This document shows positions 48,675 to 58,534 of a stretch of 64,000 nucleotides of DNA, one piece after another. Every line of letters starts with the position of its first letter. Positions within the stretch are counted from its first letter, which is position 1. This DNA comes from Cytobacillus sp. IB215665 (GTDB taxonomy: Bacteria > Bacillota > Bacilli > Bacillales > SM2101). The DNA is taken from NCBI RefSeq assembly GCF_033963835.1, contig NZ_JAXBME010000001.1, forward strand, positions 124,001-188,000. The letters are read 5' to 3'. The notes under the pieces were generated by a model that worked only from the letters and a program-made list of their open reading frames with translations, was not told where the DNA came from and did no database searches. The position numbers and the translations under genes are program-made.

Positions 48675-49637
48675 ATGGAACGAAGTTTATCTATGGAGCT
48701 TGTTCGGGTAACTGAAGCAGCTGCTTTAGCATCAGCACGATGGATGGGTCGTGGGAAAAAAGATGAAGCAGATGATGCTGCAACTTCTGCAATGAGAGAC
48801 GTATTTGACACTGTACCAATGAAAGGTACTGTTGTAATTGGAGAAGGTGAAATGGACGAAGCACCGATGTTATACATTGGTGAAAAGCTTGGAACTGGTT
48901 ATGGACAACGTGTCGATGTTGCTGTTGATCCACTCGAAGGCACTAACATTGTTGCTTCAGGTGGATGGAACGCGCTTGCAGTATTAGCTGTTGCTGATAA
49001 TGGAAACCTATTGCACGCGCCTGATATGTATATGGATAAAATAGCTGTCGGTCCAGAGGCAGTAGGACATATTGATATCGATGCGCCTGTAATTGATAAT
49101 TTGAAGGCTGTTGCAAGGGCGAAAAACAAAGATATTCAGGATGTTGTAGCAACAGTATTGAACCGCCCTCGACATGAGCATATTATTGCACAACTACGCG
49201 AAGCAGGAGCGAGAATAAAGCTGATCGATGATGGAGATGTAGCAGGAGCTTTTAACACTGCGTTTGATCATACTGGTGTTGATATTTTATTTGGCTCTGG
49301 TGGCGCGCCGGAAGGTGTTCTAGCTGCAGTTGCTTTAAAATGCTTAGGGGGAGAGATTCAAGGTAAACTCCTACCACAGGATGATGCAGAGATAGAACGC
49401 TGTATATCTATGGGACTTGATGTTAGTCGAGTTTTACGTATGGAAGATTTAGTTCGTGGTGATGATGCTATTTTTGCAGCAACAGGTGTTACAGATGGTG
49501 AGCTTCTTAAAGGAGTTCAATTTAAAGGCACCTATGGTTCTACTCATTCGATTGTCATGCGTGCAAAATCTGGAACGGTTCGTTTCGTAGAAGGAAGGCA
49601 TAGTTTGAAGAAAAAGCCAAACCTTGTCATTAAGTAA
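48675..49637 (+). CDS. glpX: Fructose-1,6-bisphosphatase, class II
   Basis: Gluconeogenic phosphatase. 320 aa. Metal and substrate motifs seen: [36 protein letters not shown], and [16 protein letters not shown]. Corresponds to ywjI of B. subtilis, in the same place between murA and rho. GGGGGG lies before ATG 48675 and a possible attenuator hairpin precedes that. A strong terminator follows. Confidence 0.95.
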   Translation: MERSLSMELVRVTEAAALASARWMGRGKKDEADDAATSAMRDVFDTVPMKGTVVIGEGEMDEAPMLYIGEKLGTGYGQRVDVAVDPLEGTNIVASGGWNALAVLAVADNGNLLHAPDMYMDKIAVGPEAVGHIDIDAPVIDNLKAVARAKNKDIQDVVATVLNRPRHEHIIAQLREAGARIKLIDDGDVAGAFNTAFDHTGVDILFGSGGAPEGVLAAVALKCLGGEIQGKLLPQDDAEIERCISMGLDVSRVLRMEDLVRGDDAIFAATGVTDGELLKGVQFKGTYGSTHSIVMRAKSGTVRFVEGRHSLKKKPNLVIK

Positions 49638-49655
49638 TATAATTATTAACTAGCT

Positions 49656-49690
49656 AAAACGAGGGTTTTCTTAACAACCCTCGTTTTCTT
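49656..49690 (+). terminator. Terminator after glpX
   Basis: AAAACGAGGGTT pairs with AACCCTCGTTTT, then CTTT. Confidence 0.9.
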
Positions 49691-49853
49691 TGGATGTTTT
49701 CGCACTATTTGTTGCTGCTTTTCGTTCTATGAGCCAAACAAATACACAATTAGAGTTCGTGGCATCTTTTCTACAACAATGAAGAACCATGTTAAACCAC
49801 TTTATTGGTGCTAATTGGATAACAATAGCAATAAAGTTCACGAAAAGAGCCTT
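49691..49853 (+). repeat. 165-bp family element, full copy
   Basis: Left end GGATGTTTTCGCACTATTTG, core GAGTTCGTGGCATCTTTTCT, right end AAAGTTCACGAAAAGAGCCTT in two parts, AAAGTTCACG and AAAAGAGCCTT. Directly adjoins the glpX terminator. Confidence 0.85.
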
Positions 49854-50005
49854 TTCTTAAAAAAATGCTTTACCACGATAGTTAAACTTAACGATGGTGA
49901 AATTTTTCTTCTAAGTAAAAGGTGGTTACTGTTGTTTTTTACTACAACAAACATGTATGATACATTGCAATGTTATCTTCCCTCCTTATCTCGAGAACTT
50001 ATACT

Positions 50006-50057
50006 AAAACCACATCTAATTGTACAAATTTAGCAAAAAATTTATGGGAAGAGCCTT
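50006..50057 (+). repeat. 165-bp family element, right-end fragment
   Basis: AAAACCACATCTAATTGTAC then TTTATGGGAAGAGCCTT agree with the right half of the copy at 8414-8582. Confidence 0.55.
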
Positions 50058-50211
50058 AAAATTATGCTGAATGGCTTATTTCATATTCCTTACTGTACAT
50101 TGTTCATTCTCCAATAGTAGTAAGATAAAAAAGTATATACTGTTTTTTATGGAAAATGCACTGGTGAGACGCATAGATTAGATATGTTTTGCTGTTAAGT
50201 TTAAAAAATAG

Positions 50212-50241
50212 TTGAATATGTATACGAAAAAAGGGTAAAAT
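50212..50241 (+). promoter_or_regulatory. Candidate rho promoter
   Basis: TTGAAT (50212-50217), 18-bp spacer and TAAAAT (50236-50241) would give a leader of about 230 nt before rho. In B. subtilis rho also has a long leader and is autoregulated. Between 50057 and 50210 I see nothing else. Confidence 0.4.
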
Positions 50242-50479
50242 AGAAAGTGCTACGTAAAAGAAAAACTTGTATTCTTCTTTTTTTGCTTCATGTGAAAGCC
50301 TTCCAAACCTTCGTTTTTCAATACTGATAAATAAACTAATGAAAAATGAACAAGCAATGCGGAAAAAGAATTATCATTAATTCTACCTCTTTAATAAGAT
50401 AGCTCACCTAACTATTATTCATTCCATTTTTTACCTACTTATTTAGAGGAAATAATAACATTTAAAGAGTGGTGTTTAT

Positions 50480-51763
50480 ATGAGTCTAACAATTGGAAAG
50501 TTAGAGGAAATGAAGTTAAAGGAATTGTACGAGCTTGCTCGTGAATTTAAAATAACTTATTATAGTAAGCTTACGAAAAAGGAATTAATCTTTGCCATTT
50601 TAAAAGCAAGGGCTGAGAAAGACGGTTTATTATTCATGGAAGGTGTTTTAGAAATCATTCAATCTGAAGGGTTTGGCTTTCTAAGACCAATTAATTATTC
50701 TCCAAGCTCAGAGGATATCTATATTTCAGCTTCGCAAATTCGTCGATTTGACCTTCGAAACGGTGATAAAGTTTCTGGGAAAGTAAGGCCTCCTAAGGAA
50801 AATGAGCGATATTATGGATTGCTACACGTAGAAGCAGTTAATGGGGACGATCCTGAAACAGCTAAAGAACGTGTACACTTTCCTGCATTAACTCCTTTGT
50901 ATCCAAATAGACAAATTAAGCTTGAAACAGCTCCACATAAATTATCGACACGTATTATGGACGTTACAGCTCCTGTTGGATTTGGACAACGTGGTTTAAT
51001 TGTAGCTCCTCCAAAGGCTGGTAAGACAATGCTGTTAAAAGAAATTGCTAACAGTATTACGACAAATCAACCTGATGCTGAGCTTATTGTATTGTTAATT
51101 GATGAAAGACCAGAGGAAGTAACAGATATTGAACGTTCTGTTGCAGGAGATGTTGTTAGTTCAACGTTCGATGAAGTACCAGAAAATCATATAAAGGTTG
51201 CTGAGCTTGTACTAGAGCGTGCGATGCGACTTGTTGAGCATAAGAGAGATGTAATTATTTTAATGGATAGTATCACACGACTAGCACGTGCGTATAACTT
51301 AGTTATCCCACCAAGTGGACGTACATTATCTGGTGGTATTGACCCAGCTGCTTTCCATCGTCCTAAGAGATTTTTTGGAGCTGCTAGAAACATTGAAGAA
51401 GGTGGAAGCTTAACGATATTAGCTACTGCATTAGTTGATACCGGTTCAAGAATGGATGATGTCATATATGAGGAGTTCAAAGGAACTGGAAATATGGAAC
51501 TTCATTTAGATCGTTCATTAGCAGAGAAAAGAATTTTCCCTGCTATTGATATTCGTCGTTCAGGAACACGTAAGGAAGAATTATTAATTCCTAAGGATCA
51601 CCTTGATAAGTTATGGGCGATCAGAAAATCTATGTCAGATTCACCTGATTTTGCAGAGAAGTTTTTAAGAAAATTAAGGAAATCAAAATCAAATCAAGAA
51701 TTTTTTCAAATGCTTGAAGAAGAATGGAAAGCGATGGGACATTCGTCATCAAGGCGAGTTTAA
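50480..51763 (+). CDS. rho: Transcription termination factor Rho
   Basis: 427 aa hexameric RNA helicase. N-terminal Rho-N domain (LEEMKLKELYELAREFKI), RNA-binding cold-shock-like domain (GFGFLRP...DIYISASQIRRF), P-loop in APPKAGKTMLLKEI (~176-184), Walker B LIVLLIDERPEE and Q-loop RPSGRTLSGG-type segment PPSGRTLSGGIDP. Followed by rpmE as in most Bacilli. Confidence 0.98.
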   Translation: MSLTIGKLEEMKLKELYELAREFKITYYSKLTKKELIFAILKARAEKDGLLFMEGVLEIIQSEGFGFLRPINYSPSSEDIYISASQIRRFDLRNGDKVSGKVRPPKENERYYGLLHVEAVNGDDPETAKERVHFPALTPLYPNRQIKLETAPHKLSTRIMDVTAPVGFGQRGLIVAPPKAGKTMLLKEIANSITTNQPDAELIVLLIDERPEEVTDIERSVAGDVVSSTFDEVPENHIKVAELVLERAMRLVEHKRDVIILMDSITRLARAYNLVIPPSGRTLSGGIDPAAFHRPKRFFGAARNIEEGGSLTILATALVDTGSRMDDVIYEEFKGTGNMELHLDRSLAEKRIFPAIDIRRSGTRKEELLIPKDHLDKLWAIRKSMSDSPDFAEKFLRKLRKSKSNQEFFQMLEEEWKAMGHSSSRRV

Positions 51764-51799
51764 ATTTTTTATGAAAAATGAATTGTTAGTATCAGGTAG

Positions 51800-51828
51800 T
51801 TGCAAAAGATGAGAACCCTTGTTATAAT
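51800..51828 (+). promoter_or_regulatory. rpmE promoter
   Basis: TTGCAA (51800-51805), 17-bp spacer, TATAAT (51823-51828). Confidence 0.7.
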
Positions 51829-51835
51829 TTCTCAT

Positions 51836-52188
<353 letters not shown>

Positions 52189-52194
52189 TCAAGT

Positions 52195-52232
52195 AAAACA
52201 GGCGAGTTATTCCATATCTTGCCTGTTTTTTA
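52195..52232 (+). terminator. Terminator after rpmE
   Basis: AAAACAGGCGAG pairs with CTTGCCTGTTTT, followed by TTA. Confidence 0.85.
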
Positions 52233-52303
52233 CTTTGTTTTATACTTAGTTAAACATAAAAATATTTGATATGAAATTATAGAAAAAAGGGAGACGCCGT
52301 TTC

Positions 52304-52924
52304 ATGTATGTTATGAAGCAAACTGGCTGGCTTGAACTAATTTGTGGCAGCATGTTTTCTGGAAAATCTGAAGAATTAATTCGACGAGTGAGACGTGCGC
52401 AATTTGCAAAGCAAAGTATTCAAGTTTTTAAACCACTTATTGATAATCGCTACAGTGATGAAGCAGTAGTATCTCATAATGGGACATCTATTATTGCTCA
52501 TTCTGTAAAAGATTCACAAGATATTATTTCGAATGTAACGTCTACAACAGATGTAGTAGCTATTGATGAAGTTCAATTTTTTGATGAAGGCATTATTCAA
52601 GTTGTTACGCAATTAGCCAACCAAGGTCATCGTGTCATAGTTGCTGGTCTAGATCAAGATTTTAGAGGAGAACCGTTTGGGCCTGTTCCTGCGCTAATGG
52701 CTATAGCTGAATTAGTGACAAAGTTGCAAGCTGTATGTGCGATTTGTGGTTCACCAGCAAGTAGAACTCAGCGATTAATAGATGGTAATCCTGCTTATTA
52801 TGATGAACCAATTATTTTAGTAGGAGCATCAGAATCATATGAACCTCGGTGTCGTCATCATCATGAAGTGCCAGGTAAACGTAGCATGAATATGGGGATA
52901 AATAGTAATAATGTCGGAAAATAA
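52304..52924 (+). CDS. tdk: Thymidine kinase
   Basis: Phosphorylates thymidine and deoxyuridine in salvage, which fits the nucleoside uptake operon at the start of the window. 206 aa type II TK. P-loop [15 protein letters not shown], Walker [10 protein letters not shown], lasso with zinc cysteines [13 protein letters not shown] and the C-terminal [13 protein letters not shown] 52304 is ten bases behind GGGAG; ATG 52313 is also possible. Same order as in B. subtilis. Confidence 0.96.
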   Translation: MYVMKQTGWLELICGSMFSGKSEELIRRVRRAQFAKQSIQVFKPLIDNRYSDEAVVSHNGTSIIAHSVKDSQDIISNVTSTTDVVAIDEVQFFDEGIIQVVTQLANQGHRVIVAGLDQDFRGEPFGPVPALMAIAELVTKLQAVCAICGSPASRTQRLIDGNPAYYDEPIILVGASESYEPRCRHHHEVPGKRSMNMGINSNNVGK

Positions 52925-52952
52925 TGCGCAGCAAATAGTTGTGCATTTTTTA
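52923..52952 (+). terminator. Terminator after tdk
   Basis: AATGCGCA pairs with TGTGCATT, followed by TTTTA; the stem starts at the stop codon. Confidence 0.75.
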
Positions 52953-52980
52953 TTGGCTAAATTACATAACTCTTATTTTT

Positions 52981-53145
52981 AAGTCTCTTTTCGTAAACTT
53001 TGTTGCTATTGTTATCATATTAGTACCAAAAAAGTGGTTTTAAATTGTAAGTCATCGTTATACAGAAGAAAAGATGCACCAAATTCTAGTTGTGTACGTG
53101 TTTATTCCTTAATACGAAAAACAACAATCAATGTGAATTGTTAAG
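52981..53145 (-). repeat. 165-bp family element, full copy in minus orientation
   Basis: AAGTCTCTTTTCGTAAACTT, TGTTGCTATTGTTATCA, core GAAGAAAAGATGCACCAAAT, left end CAACAATCAATGTGAATTG. Confidence 0.85.
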
Positions 53146-53260
53146 GTCGCCATATAAAAAACAATCAACAATACAAAAATATCCTTGTTGTTGTTACTAT
53201 GTTAAGTATCTGCCTTGTTGGATACCTCTGACGCATAACGAAAGCTATCATAAATGGCGA
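53146..53260. other. Inverted-repeat segment before prfA
   Basis: GGTCGCCAT at 53145-53153 is complementary to ATGGCGAC at 53253-53260, enclosing ~100 bp with an inner GTATC/GATAC stem. It abuts a repeat element on the left and the prfA promoter on the right. Origin and role are unclear. Confidence 0.4.
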
Positions 53261-53267
53261 CATTTCT

Positions 53268-53296
53268 TTGACTCCTTTGTTAACGTATAATATAAT
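53268..53296 (+). promoter_or_regulatory. prfA-prmC promoter
   Basis: TTGACT (53268-53273), 17-bp spacer, TATAAT (53291-53296). Confidence 0.7.
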
Positions 53297-53330
53297 TATA
53301 ATGTTATGGACTAAAATTGAGGTGAATGAT

Positions 53331-54404
53331 GTGTTTGATCGTTTGCAAGCTGTAGAAGAGCGTTTTGAAAAATTGAATGAGCTATTAAGTGATCCTGAAA
53401 TCGTAAATGATCCTAAAAAATTACGTGATTATTCTAAGGAACAATCAGATATACAGGAAACAGTTCAAAAATATAGAGAATATAAATCTGTTAGCGAGCA
53501 ACTTCAGGATGCAAAAGCAATGCTTGAAGAAAAACTTGATGCAGATATGAGAGATATGGTGAAGGAAGAGATTAGTGAACTTGAAAGTAATGAGTCCGAA
53601 ATTGTGGAGCAATTGAAAGTTCTTCTTATTCCTAAAGATCCTAATGATGATAAAAATGTAATTATGGAAATACGCGGTGCAGCAGGTGGAGATGAAGCAG
53701 CTTTATTTGCAGGTGATTTATACCGAATGTATTCTCGTTATGCGGAGATTCAAGGGTGGAAAACCGAGGTCATAGAAGCTAGCTCAACTGGAATTGGTGG
53801 CTTTAAAGAGATTATTTTTATGATTAATGGTAAAGGTGCCTATTCGAAGATGAAATTTGAAAACGGTGCACACCGCGTTCAGCGTGTTCCTGAAACTGAA
53901 TCTGGTGGTCGTATTCATACGTCAACAGCTACTGTTGCGTGTTTACCTGAAGCAGAAGAAGTCGAAGTAGATATCCATGAAAAGGATATTCGAGTGGATA
54001 CCTTTGCTTCTAGTGGGCCAGGTGGACAAAGTGTAAATACAACCATGTCAGCTGTTCGTTTAACGCATGTACCAACAGGTACGGTAGTATCTTGTCAGGA
54101 TGAAAAATCACAAATAAAAAATAAAGAAAAAGCGATGAAAGTATTACGTGCACGTGTATACGATAAGTTTCAACAAGAAGCACAAGCTGAATATGATCAA
54201 AATCGTAAACAAGCTGTAGGCTCTGGCGATCGTTCAGAGCGTATACGGACATATAACTTTCCTCAGAATCGTGTAACTGATCATCGAATTGGCCTAACAA
54301 TTCAGAAGCTAGACCAAATTTTACAAGGTAAGCTTGATGAATTTATTGATGCGCTTATATTGGAAGATCAATCCAAAAAAATGGAACAAGACGATAATGA
54401 GTAA
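53331..54404 (+). CDS. prfA: Peptide chain release factor 1
   Basis: Recognises UAA and UAG and triggers peptide release. 357 aa. The GGQ motif is at 231-233 ([10 protein letters not shown]) and the stop-codon reading PxT-type region is in [19 protein letters not shown]. Start GTG 53331 with GAGGTG six bases upstream gives the usual [13 protein letters not shown] terminus; upstream in-frame codons lie in the promoter. prmC, whose product methylates the GGQ glutamine, overlaps its 3' end. Confidence 0.97.
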   Translation: MFDRLQAVEERFEKLNELLSDPEIVNDPKKLRDYSKEQSDIQETVQKYREYKSVSEQLQDAKAMLEEKLDADMRDMVKEEISELESNESEIVEQLKVLLIPKDPNDDKNVIMEIRGAAGGDEAALFAGDLYRMYSRYAEIQGWKTEVIEASSTGIGGFKEIIFMINGKGAYSKMKFENGAHRVQRVPETESGGRIHTSTATVACLPEAEEVEVDIHEKDIRVDTFASSGPGGQSVNTTMSAVRLTHVPTGTVVSCQDEKSQIKNKEKAMKVLRARVYDKFQQEAQAEYDQNRKQAVGSGDRSERIRTYNFPQNRVTDHRIGLTIQKLDQILQGKLDEFIDALILEDQSKKMEQDDNE

Positions 54405-55266
54405 GCAAAAGAGAAAAATATATGAAGCCCTGAACTGGGCTTCTTCTTTTTTAAAGGAATCAAATAGGGATGACAATGTAGGGGAATTATTGTTACTTCA
54501 TCATCTTCAAATGTCGAGAACACAACTGTTTAGCAACATGAGAATGGACATCGATAATGAGATAGATAAAAAGTTTACTGAAGATATACACACTCATTGT
54601 AGTGGTGTTCCAGTTCAACACATTATTGGATATGAGCATTTTTACGGAAGAACCTTTCGTGTAAACAAAGAAGTATTAATTCCGCGTCCAGAAACAGAAG
54701 AGCTTGTGCAAGGGGTCCTACAACGTATAGATAAGCTATTTCCAAATGGAAATAGAGTTAACGTAGTAGATGTTGGAACTGGGAGTGGCATCATTGCCAT
54801 TACATTAGCTTCAGAGCGGAAATCATTACAAGTTACTGCAACTGATATTGCAAAAGAATCATTAGAAATTGCCAAGTCGAATGCAGAACACCTCGAGACA
54901 GAGGTTACGTTTATTCAAGGGGATTTGCTAACGCCTTTTATGAATAGTGATACAACTTTTGATGTGATCGTCTCCAACCCTCCTTATATTCCAAATAAAG
55001 AGATAGATAAATTATCTCCAATTGTAAAAGATTATGATCCTATGCGTGCATTAGCTGGCGGTGAGGATGGGCTCGATTTTTATCGACGTTTTATGACGCA
55101 ACTACCTTACATATTAAGTAAGAAGGCAATTATTGCTTTTGAAGTAGGGGTTGGACAAGGTAAGAGTGTTCAATCATTACTACAACAAACTTTTAGAAAT
55201 GCAGTTGTTGAGGTTGTATTTGATATTAACGGCAAAGATAGGATGGTCTTTGCTGAGATTTCATAA
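54397..55266 (+). CDS. prmC: Release factor glutamine methyltransferase
   Basis: 289 aa SAM-dependent methyltransferase that modifies the GGQ glutamine of release factors. N-terminal helical domain, then [22 protein letters not shown] loop [16 protein letters not shown] (124-139) and the catalytic NPPY (194-197). ATG 54397 overlaps the prfA stop by eight bases, so the genes are coupled. A repeat element begins four bases after the stop. Confidence 0.96.
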   Translation: MSKQKRKIYEALNWASSFLKESNRDDNVGELLLLHHLQMSRTQLFSNMRMDIDNEIDKKFTEDIHTHCSGVPVQHIIGYEHFYGRTFRVNKEVLIPRPETEELVQGVLQRIDKLFPNGNRVNVVDVGTGSGIIAITLASERKSLQVTATDIAKESLEIAKSNAEHLETEVTFIQGDLLTPFMNSDTTFDVIVSNPPYIPNKEIDKLSPIVKDYDPMRALAGGEDGLDFYRRFMTQLPYILSKKAIIAFEVGVGQGKSVQSLLQQTFRNAVVEVVFDINGKDRMVFAEIS

Positions 55267-55270
55267 TATG

Positions 55271-55388
55271 AAGGCTCTTATTTAGGATATTTTTCTCAGA
55301 GTTCACCTTTCCTGCTTATAAATTTTGGGCTCGGATAAAGCCTACTATTCATATCCATTGTTAATAACAATAGACGAAAAGAGCCCTT
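55271..55388 (+). repeat. 165-bp family element, decayed copy
   Basis: Begins AAGGCTCTTATTTAGGATA four bases behind prmC and ends AATAACAATAGACGAAAAG plus AGCCCTT. The middle is unlike the family. Confidence 0.5.
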
Positions 55389-55424
55389 AATTATCTTCTG
55401 GTCTCTTAAGGTCATTTCAAACAT

Positions 55425-56122
55425 AGATACGAAGTGCAAAAGCAGCTTCTTATGAAATGCTTCCAACGCTTGTCGAGGCAGCGCAGTCGGCTCCGCTTTT
55501 CTTTGTCCAGCTCCGCCTCCTTGCCTCTCGAGTCGTTTCACCTTTTCACCAGAAGACAAAAAGCGTCTTCGGTTGAAAAGGTTCCAACGCTTGTCGAGGC
55601 AGCGCAGTCGGCTCCGCTTTTCTAATGTCCAGCTCCAGTGCCTATCCCCTCGAGGTCACTTGGCCATTTCACAAGAAGGCAAAAAGCGCCTTCATTTGAA
55701 ATGGCTCCAGTGCTTGTCGGGGATGAGCAAGGCACTTCCGCCTTTCTGTTTGTCCAGCTCCGCCTCCTACTCCCTCGAGGTCACTTCACCATTTCACCTG
55801 AAGGCAAAAAGCGCCTTCTTATGAAATGCTTCCAGTGCTTGTCGGGAGTTAGCAGTCGGCTTCGCTTTTCTTTTTGTCCAGCTACAGTGCCTATCCCCTC
55901 GAGACGCTTCACCATTTCTCATGAAGTCAAAAAGCGACTTCAAGTGAAATGCTTCCAGCGCTTGTCGGGGATAAACAAGGCACTTTCGCTTTTCTTTGTC
56001 CAGCTACAGGCGCAATCGGCTCGAGGTCATAAGTCAATCCGACGAGAAGGTTAAAAAGCACCCTTCTAGCCGGCTCGCCTTATGCTTGTCGCCGATAAGC
56101 ATGCGCCTTGCGCTTTTCTGTT
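55425..56122. repeat. Large cluster of GC-rich structured repeats
   Basis: Six or more units in one orientation between prmC and spoIIR. Neighbouring units carry different but self-complementary outer stems: TGCCTC/GAGGCA, TATCCCC/GGGGATG, ACTCCC/GGGAGT and ATCGGC/GCCGAT. All ORFs called here are artefacts. The cluster is almost 700 bp, the second largest in the window. Confidence 0.9.
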
Positions 56123-56150
56123 CCTCTACTAGATTTTTTTCATTTTACTA

Positions 56151-56179
56151 GTTTAAGATTTTTTTATATTGTCCACACT
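56151..56179 (+). promoter_or_regulatory. Candidate sigma-F promoter of spoIIR
   Basis: GTTTA (56151-56155), exactly 15 bp, then GTCCACACT (56171-56179), close to GYATA and GGNNANANT. Expected start point ~20 bp before the ATG. spoIIR of B. subtilis is transcribed by sigma-F. Confidence 0.5.
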
Positions 56180-56206
56180 GTTTTAGTGAAGGGGCGGTGC
56201 TAGTAA

Positions 56207-56824
56207 ATGGGGAAGAAAAACATTGCTATTATATATATTTTATTATTAGTTTTTGGAGTAAATATTGTGTTTTACGGGGAGCAAACAAATGTCCAGGCAA
56301 ATGATACTGTCATTATTCCAGATGAGGCGATACGTTTGCGTATACTTGCTAATAGTGATTCTAGTGAAGATCAGGCTTTGAAAAGGCTCATTCGAGATAA
56401 GGTCAATGAACAAATTACACAATGGGTTGAAGAATTGACTTCGATTGAAGAGGCAAGAAAACTAATTAATACCCGTGTTCATATGATAGAGCAAATTGTT
56501 GAATCGGTACTAAGTAACCAAGGTAGTAAACAAATTGCTAGTGTAGACTTTGGCGAAGTAAGTTTTCCAACGAAATTATATGGAAACTATTTGTATCCTG
56601 CAGGCGAATATGAGGCAATTTTAATTACGTTAGGTGATGGAGCTGGAGCTAATTGGTGGTGTGTTTTATTTCCTCCTTTATGCTTTTTAGATTTCTCTAA
56701 CGGTGAAGCAGTTGATATGAATGATAACAGTGGGAATGAACTTAAGCAGATGAAAGAAAAGCAAGATGAAAAGGTTAAAGTGAGGTTTTTTCTTATCGAA
56801 TGGCTTTCAAAGTTGTTTGATTAG
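56207..56824 (+). CDS. spoIIR: Stage II sporulation protein R
   Basis: Forespore signal protein secreted into the intermembrane space, where it triggers SpoIIGA to process pro-sigma-E in the mother cell. 205 aa with an N-terminal signal peptide (NIAIIYILLLVFGVNIVFYG). The SpoIIR domain is seen in IIPDEAIRLRILANSDSSEDQALKR, VREQI-type helices, and AGEYEAILITLGDGAGANWWCVLFPPLCFLD. Ribosome binding site AAGGGGCGG. The TAG stop lies at the border of a repeat element, as in three other genes here. Confidence 0.95.
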   Translation: MGKKNIAIIYILLLVFGVNIVFYGEQTNVQANDTVIIPDEAIRLRILANSDSSEDQALKRLIRDKVNEQITQWVEELTSIEEARKLINTRVHMIEQIVESVLSNQGSKQIASVDFGEVSFPTKLYGNYLYPAGEYEAILITLGDGAGANWWCVLFPPLCFLDFSNGEAVDMNDNSGNELKQMKEKQDEKVKVRFFLIEWLSKLFD

Positions 56825-56989
56825 GACTCACTTCAGAACTATGTTGCAAAGTTAACTAAATCGGTGAGGAAAGATATTGGTTTTAGCAAATAGCCATTGT
56901 TTTTAAAGAAGAGAAAGTACCATGAACGTTAATTGAATAATTGTATTACATTCGTATAATAACAATAATTATTACGAAAAACAGCCTTA
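56823..56989 (-). repeat. 165-bp family element in minus orientation
   Basis: AGGACTCACTTCAGAACTAT then GTTGCAAAGTTA at the right end, GAAGAGAAAGTACCATGAAC in the core and TACGAAAAACAGCCTT at the left end. Full length, diverged. Confidence 0.65.
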
Positions 56990-57052
56990 ATTAATAAAAA
57001 TGTGTTATTTAGATAAATGAAATAATCTCTCTATTTGATATTCTAGTTTTAG

Positions 57053-57315
57053 TAATCCACAAGTTATCCACTATATCATGAGCTTTATCCACATTTTGTG
57101 GATAAAGCTTGTTTTCTAGTGTTGAATATTTTATAGTTTTAATAGCTTATCAACATGGTGGTTATAAATTAAAATAGTATATTGATGAAGATACTAATGT
57201 TGACATAATAATACTTATAAGTAACTACTGCAGCTAAGAAGATAGGAGTGAGAAAGTTGAGTACTAAAGTTTGGGTTGTGGATGACAACATGGTTAATCC
57301 ACAAAGTTATCCACA
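57053..57315. promoter_or_regulatory. DnaA-box cluster upstream of and within ywlC
   Basis: Three perfect DnaA boxes (TTATCCACA at 57085-57093 and 57307-57315; the reverse, TGTGGATAA, at 57097-57105) and five with one mismatch (57053, 57064, 57147, 57277, 57295). The first two perfect boxes form a 13-bp inverted repeat, AGCTTTATCCACA/TGTGGATAAAGCT. The last box lies in the ywlC coding region. B. subtilis has a stable DnaA-binding cluster at ywlC. Confidence 0.75.
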
Positions 57316-58300
57316 TATTAAGCAAGCTGCCCAGTTGCTTAATCAAAATGAGGTTGTAGCTTTTCCGACTGAAACTGTATATGGATTAGGGGCAAATGCT
57401 TTGTCGGACGAGGCTGTGACTAAAATTTTCACTGCAAAAGGACGACCAAGCGATAATCCACTTATCGTTCATATTGCAGAGAAAAAGCAGTTGTATGATA
57501 TTGCGAAAAATGTATCGGATGTAGCATTGAAGTTAATAGATTATTTTTGGCCAGGTCCATTAACGATTGTTTTAATGAAAAAAGATGGAATTTCTGACAA
57601 AGTTACAACTGGCTTACGTACTGTTGCCGTTCGAATGCCTAACCATGAAATAGCTTTACAGTTAATTAGAACAAGTCAGTTACCAATTGCTGCTCCCAGT
57701 GCGAATCTTTCTGGACGACCAAGTCCTACCTCAGCAAAACACGTACACGATGATCTAAACGGCAAAATAGCTGGAATACTAGATGGTGGCCTTACTGGAG
57801 TAGGTGTTGAATCAACTGTCTTAGATTGTACAGGACAAATACCAGTAATACTCCGACCTGGTGGTATAACAAAAGAGCAGCTTGAGGAGGTTGTGGGGAA
57901 GGTGGACATAGATCATGCTTTAGTTGAAGAAGGTCAAACACCTAAGTCACCTGGAATGAAATATACCCACTATGCCCCACAAGCCCCACTGTTCATTGTG
58001 CAGGGACCAAGTGATTTTTTGCAATTAAACATTGATAAACGAAGAGCTAGTGGAAAACGTGTTGGAGTGATAACTACTGATGAAAATAAACATAAATACA
58101 ATGCAGATGTCGTTTTAAGTTGCGGACAAAGGAACGATTTGTACAGTGTTGCTAGTAATTTATATGGTGTTCTTAGAAAATTTGATGACACACAAGTAGA
58201 TGTTATTTTAAGTGAGAGTTTTCCTTATGAAGGAATTGGCCATGCAATTATGAATCGTTTAATGAAAGCTGCAGCACATCAGACGATAAAACAAAAATAG
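57257..58300 (+). CDS. ywlC: Threonylcarbamoyl-AMP synthase (Sua5/YrdC type)
   Basis: Makes threonylcarbamoyl-AMP from threonine, bicarbonate and ATP for t6A modification of tRNAs. 347 aa, the long Sua5 form: YrdC domain (VVAFPTETVYGLGANA, KGRPSDNPLIVHI, GPLTIVL, TVAVRMPNH, APSANLSGRPSPT) and a C-terminal Sua5 domain after SPGMKYTHYAPQAPL. The start is TTG 57257, eight bases behind AGGAG. Early codons include a DnaA box. Same position as ywlC in B. subtilis. Confidence 0.95.
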   Translation: MSTKVWVVDDNMVNPQSYPHIKQAAQLLNQNEVVAFPTETVYGLGANALSDEAVTKIFTAKGRPSDNPLIVHIAEKKQLYDIAKNVSDVALKLIDYFWPGPLTIVLMKKDGISDKVTTGLRTVAVRMPNHEIALQLIRTSQLPIAAPSANLSGRPSPTSAKHVHDDLNGKIAGILDGGLTGVGVESTVLDCTGQIPVILRPGGITKEQLEEVVGKVDIDHALVEEGQTPKSPGMKYTHYAPQAPLFIVQGPSDFLQLNIDKRRASGKRVGVITTDENKHKYNADVVLSCGQRNDLYSVASNLYGVLRKFDDTQVDVILSESFPYEGIGHAIMNRLMKAAAHQTIKQK

Positions 58301-58363
58301 TACCCTTTTCTTCTATTTCCAACAGTACAAGCATATGTTTAAGAAAGTCGTTATGTAATTAGA

Positions 58364-58457
58364 TAGGCTATTTTTATTTGCGTTGTTATGTCGTCGGTTT
58401 AATAACAAGATAACACGAACGATAACGAAAATTAACAATCAAATCGAAAATAGCCTT
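58364..58457 (-). repeat. 165-bp family element, shortened copy
   Basis: TAGGCTATTTTTATTTGCG at one end and CAATCAAATCGAAAATAGCC at the other; 94 bp. The ends AGGCTATTTT/AAAATAGCCT are fully complementary. Confidence 0.6.
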
Positions 58458-58534
58458 TGCATATGTTTATCTAGACTGGTCTTAGGGATGTTTGAACTTC
58501 CTTTACTAGATAAAGTGTAGGAGGTAGGAGGACA

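Noticed and set aside
49815-50033. 72-codon ORF before rho
   Set aside because: Begins inside a 165-bp element and has no coding signs.
55434-56054. ORFs of 63-138 codons on the plus strand in the 55.5-kb cluster
   Set aside because: They are made fully of GC-rich repeat units, have no ribosome binding sites, and similar peptides arise from every cluster.
58301-58534. Manganese (yybP-ykoY) riboswitch before mntP
   Set aside because: The gap holds a shortened 165-bp element; I cannot find the conserved riboswitch loops.
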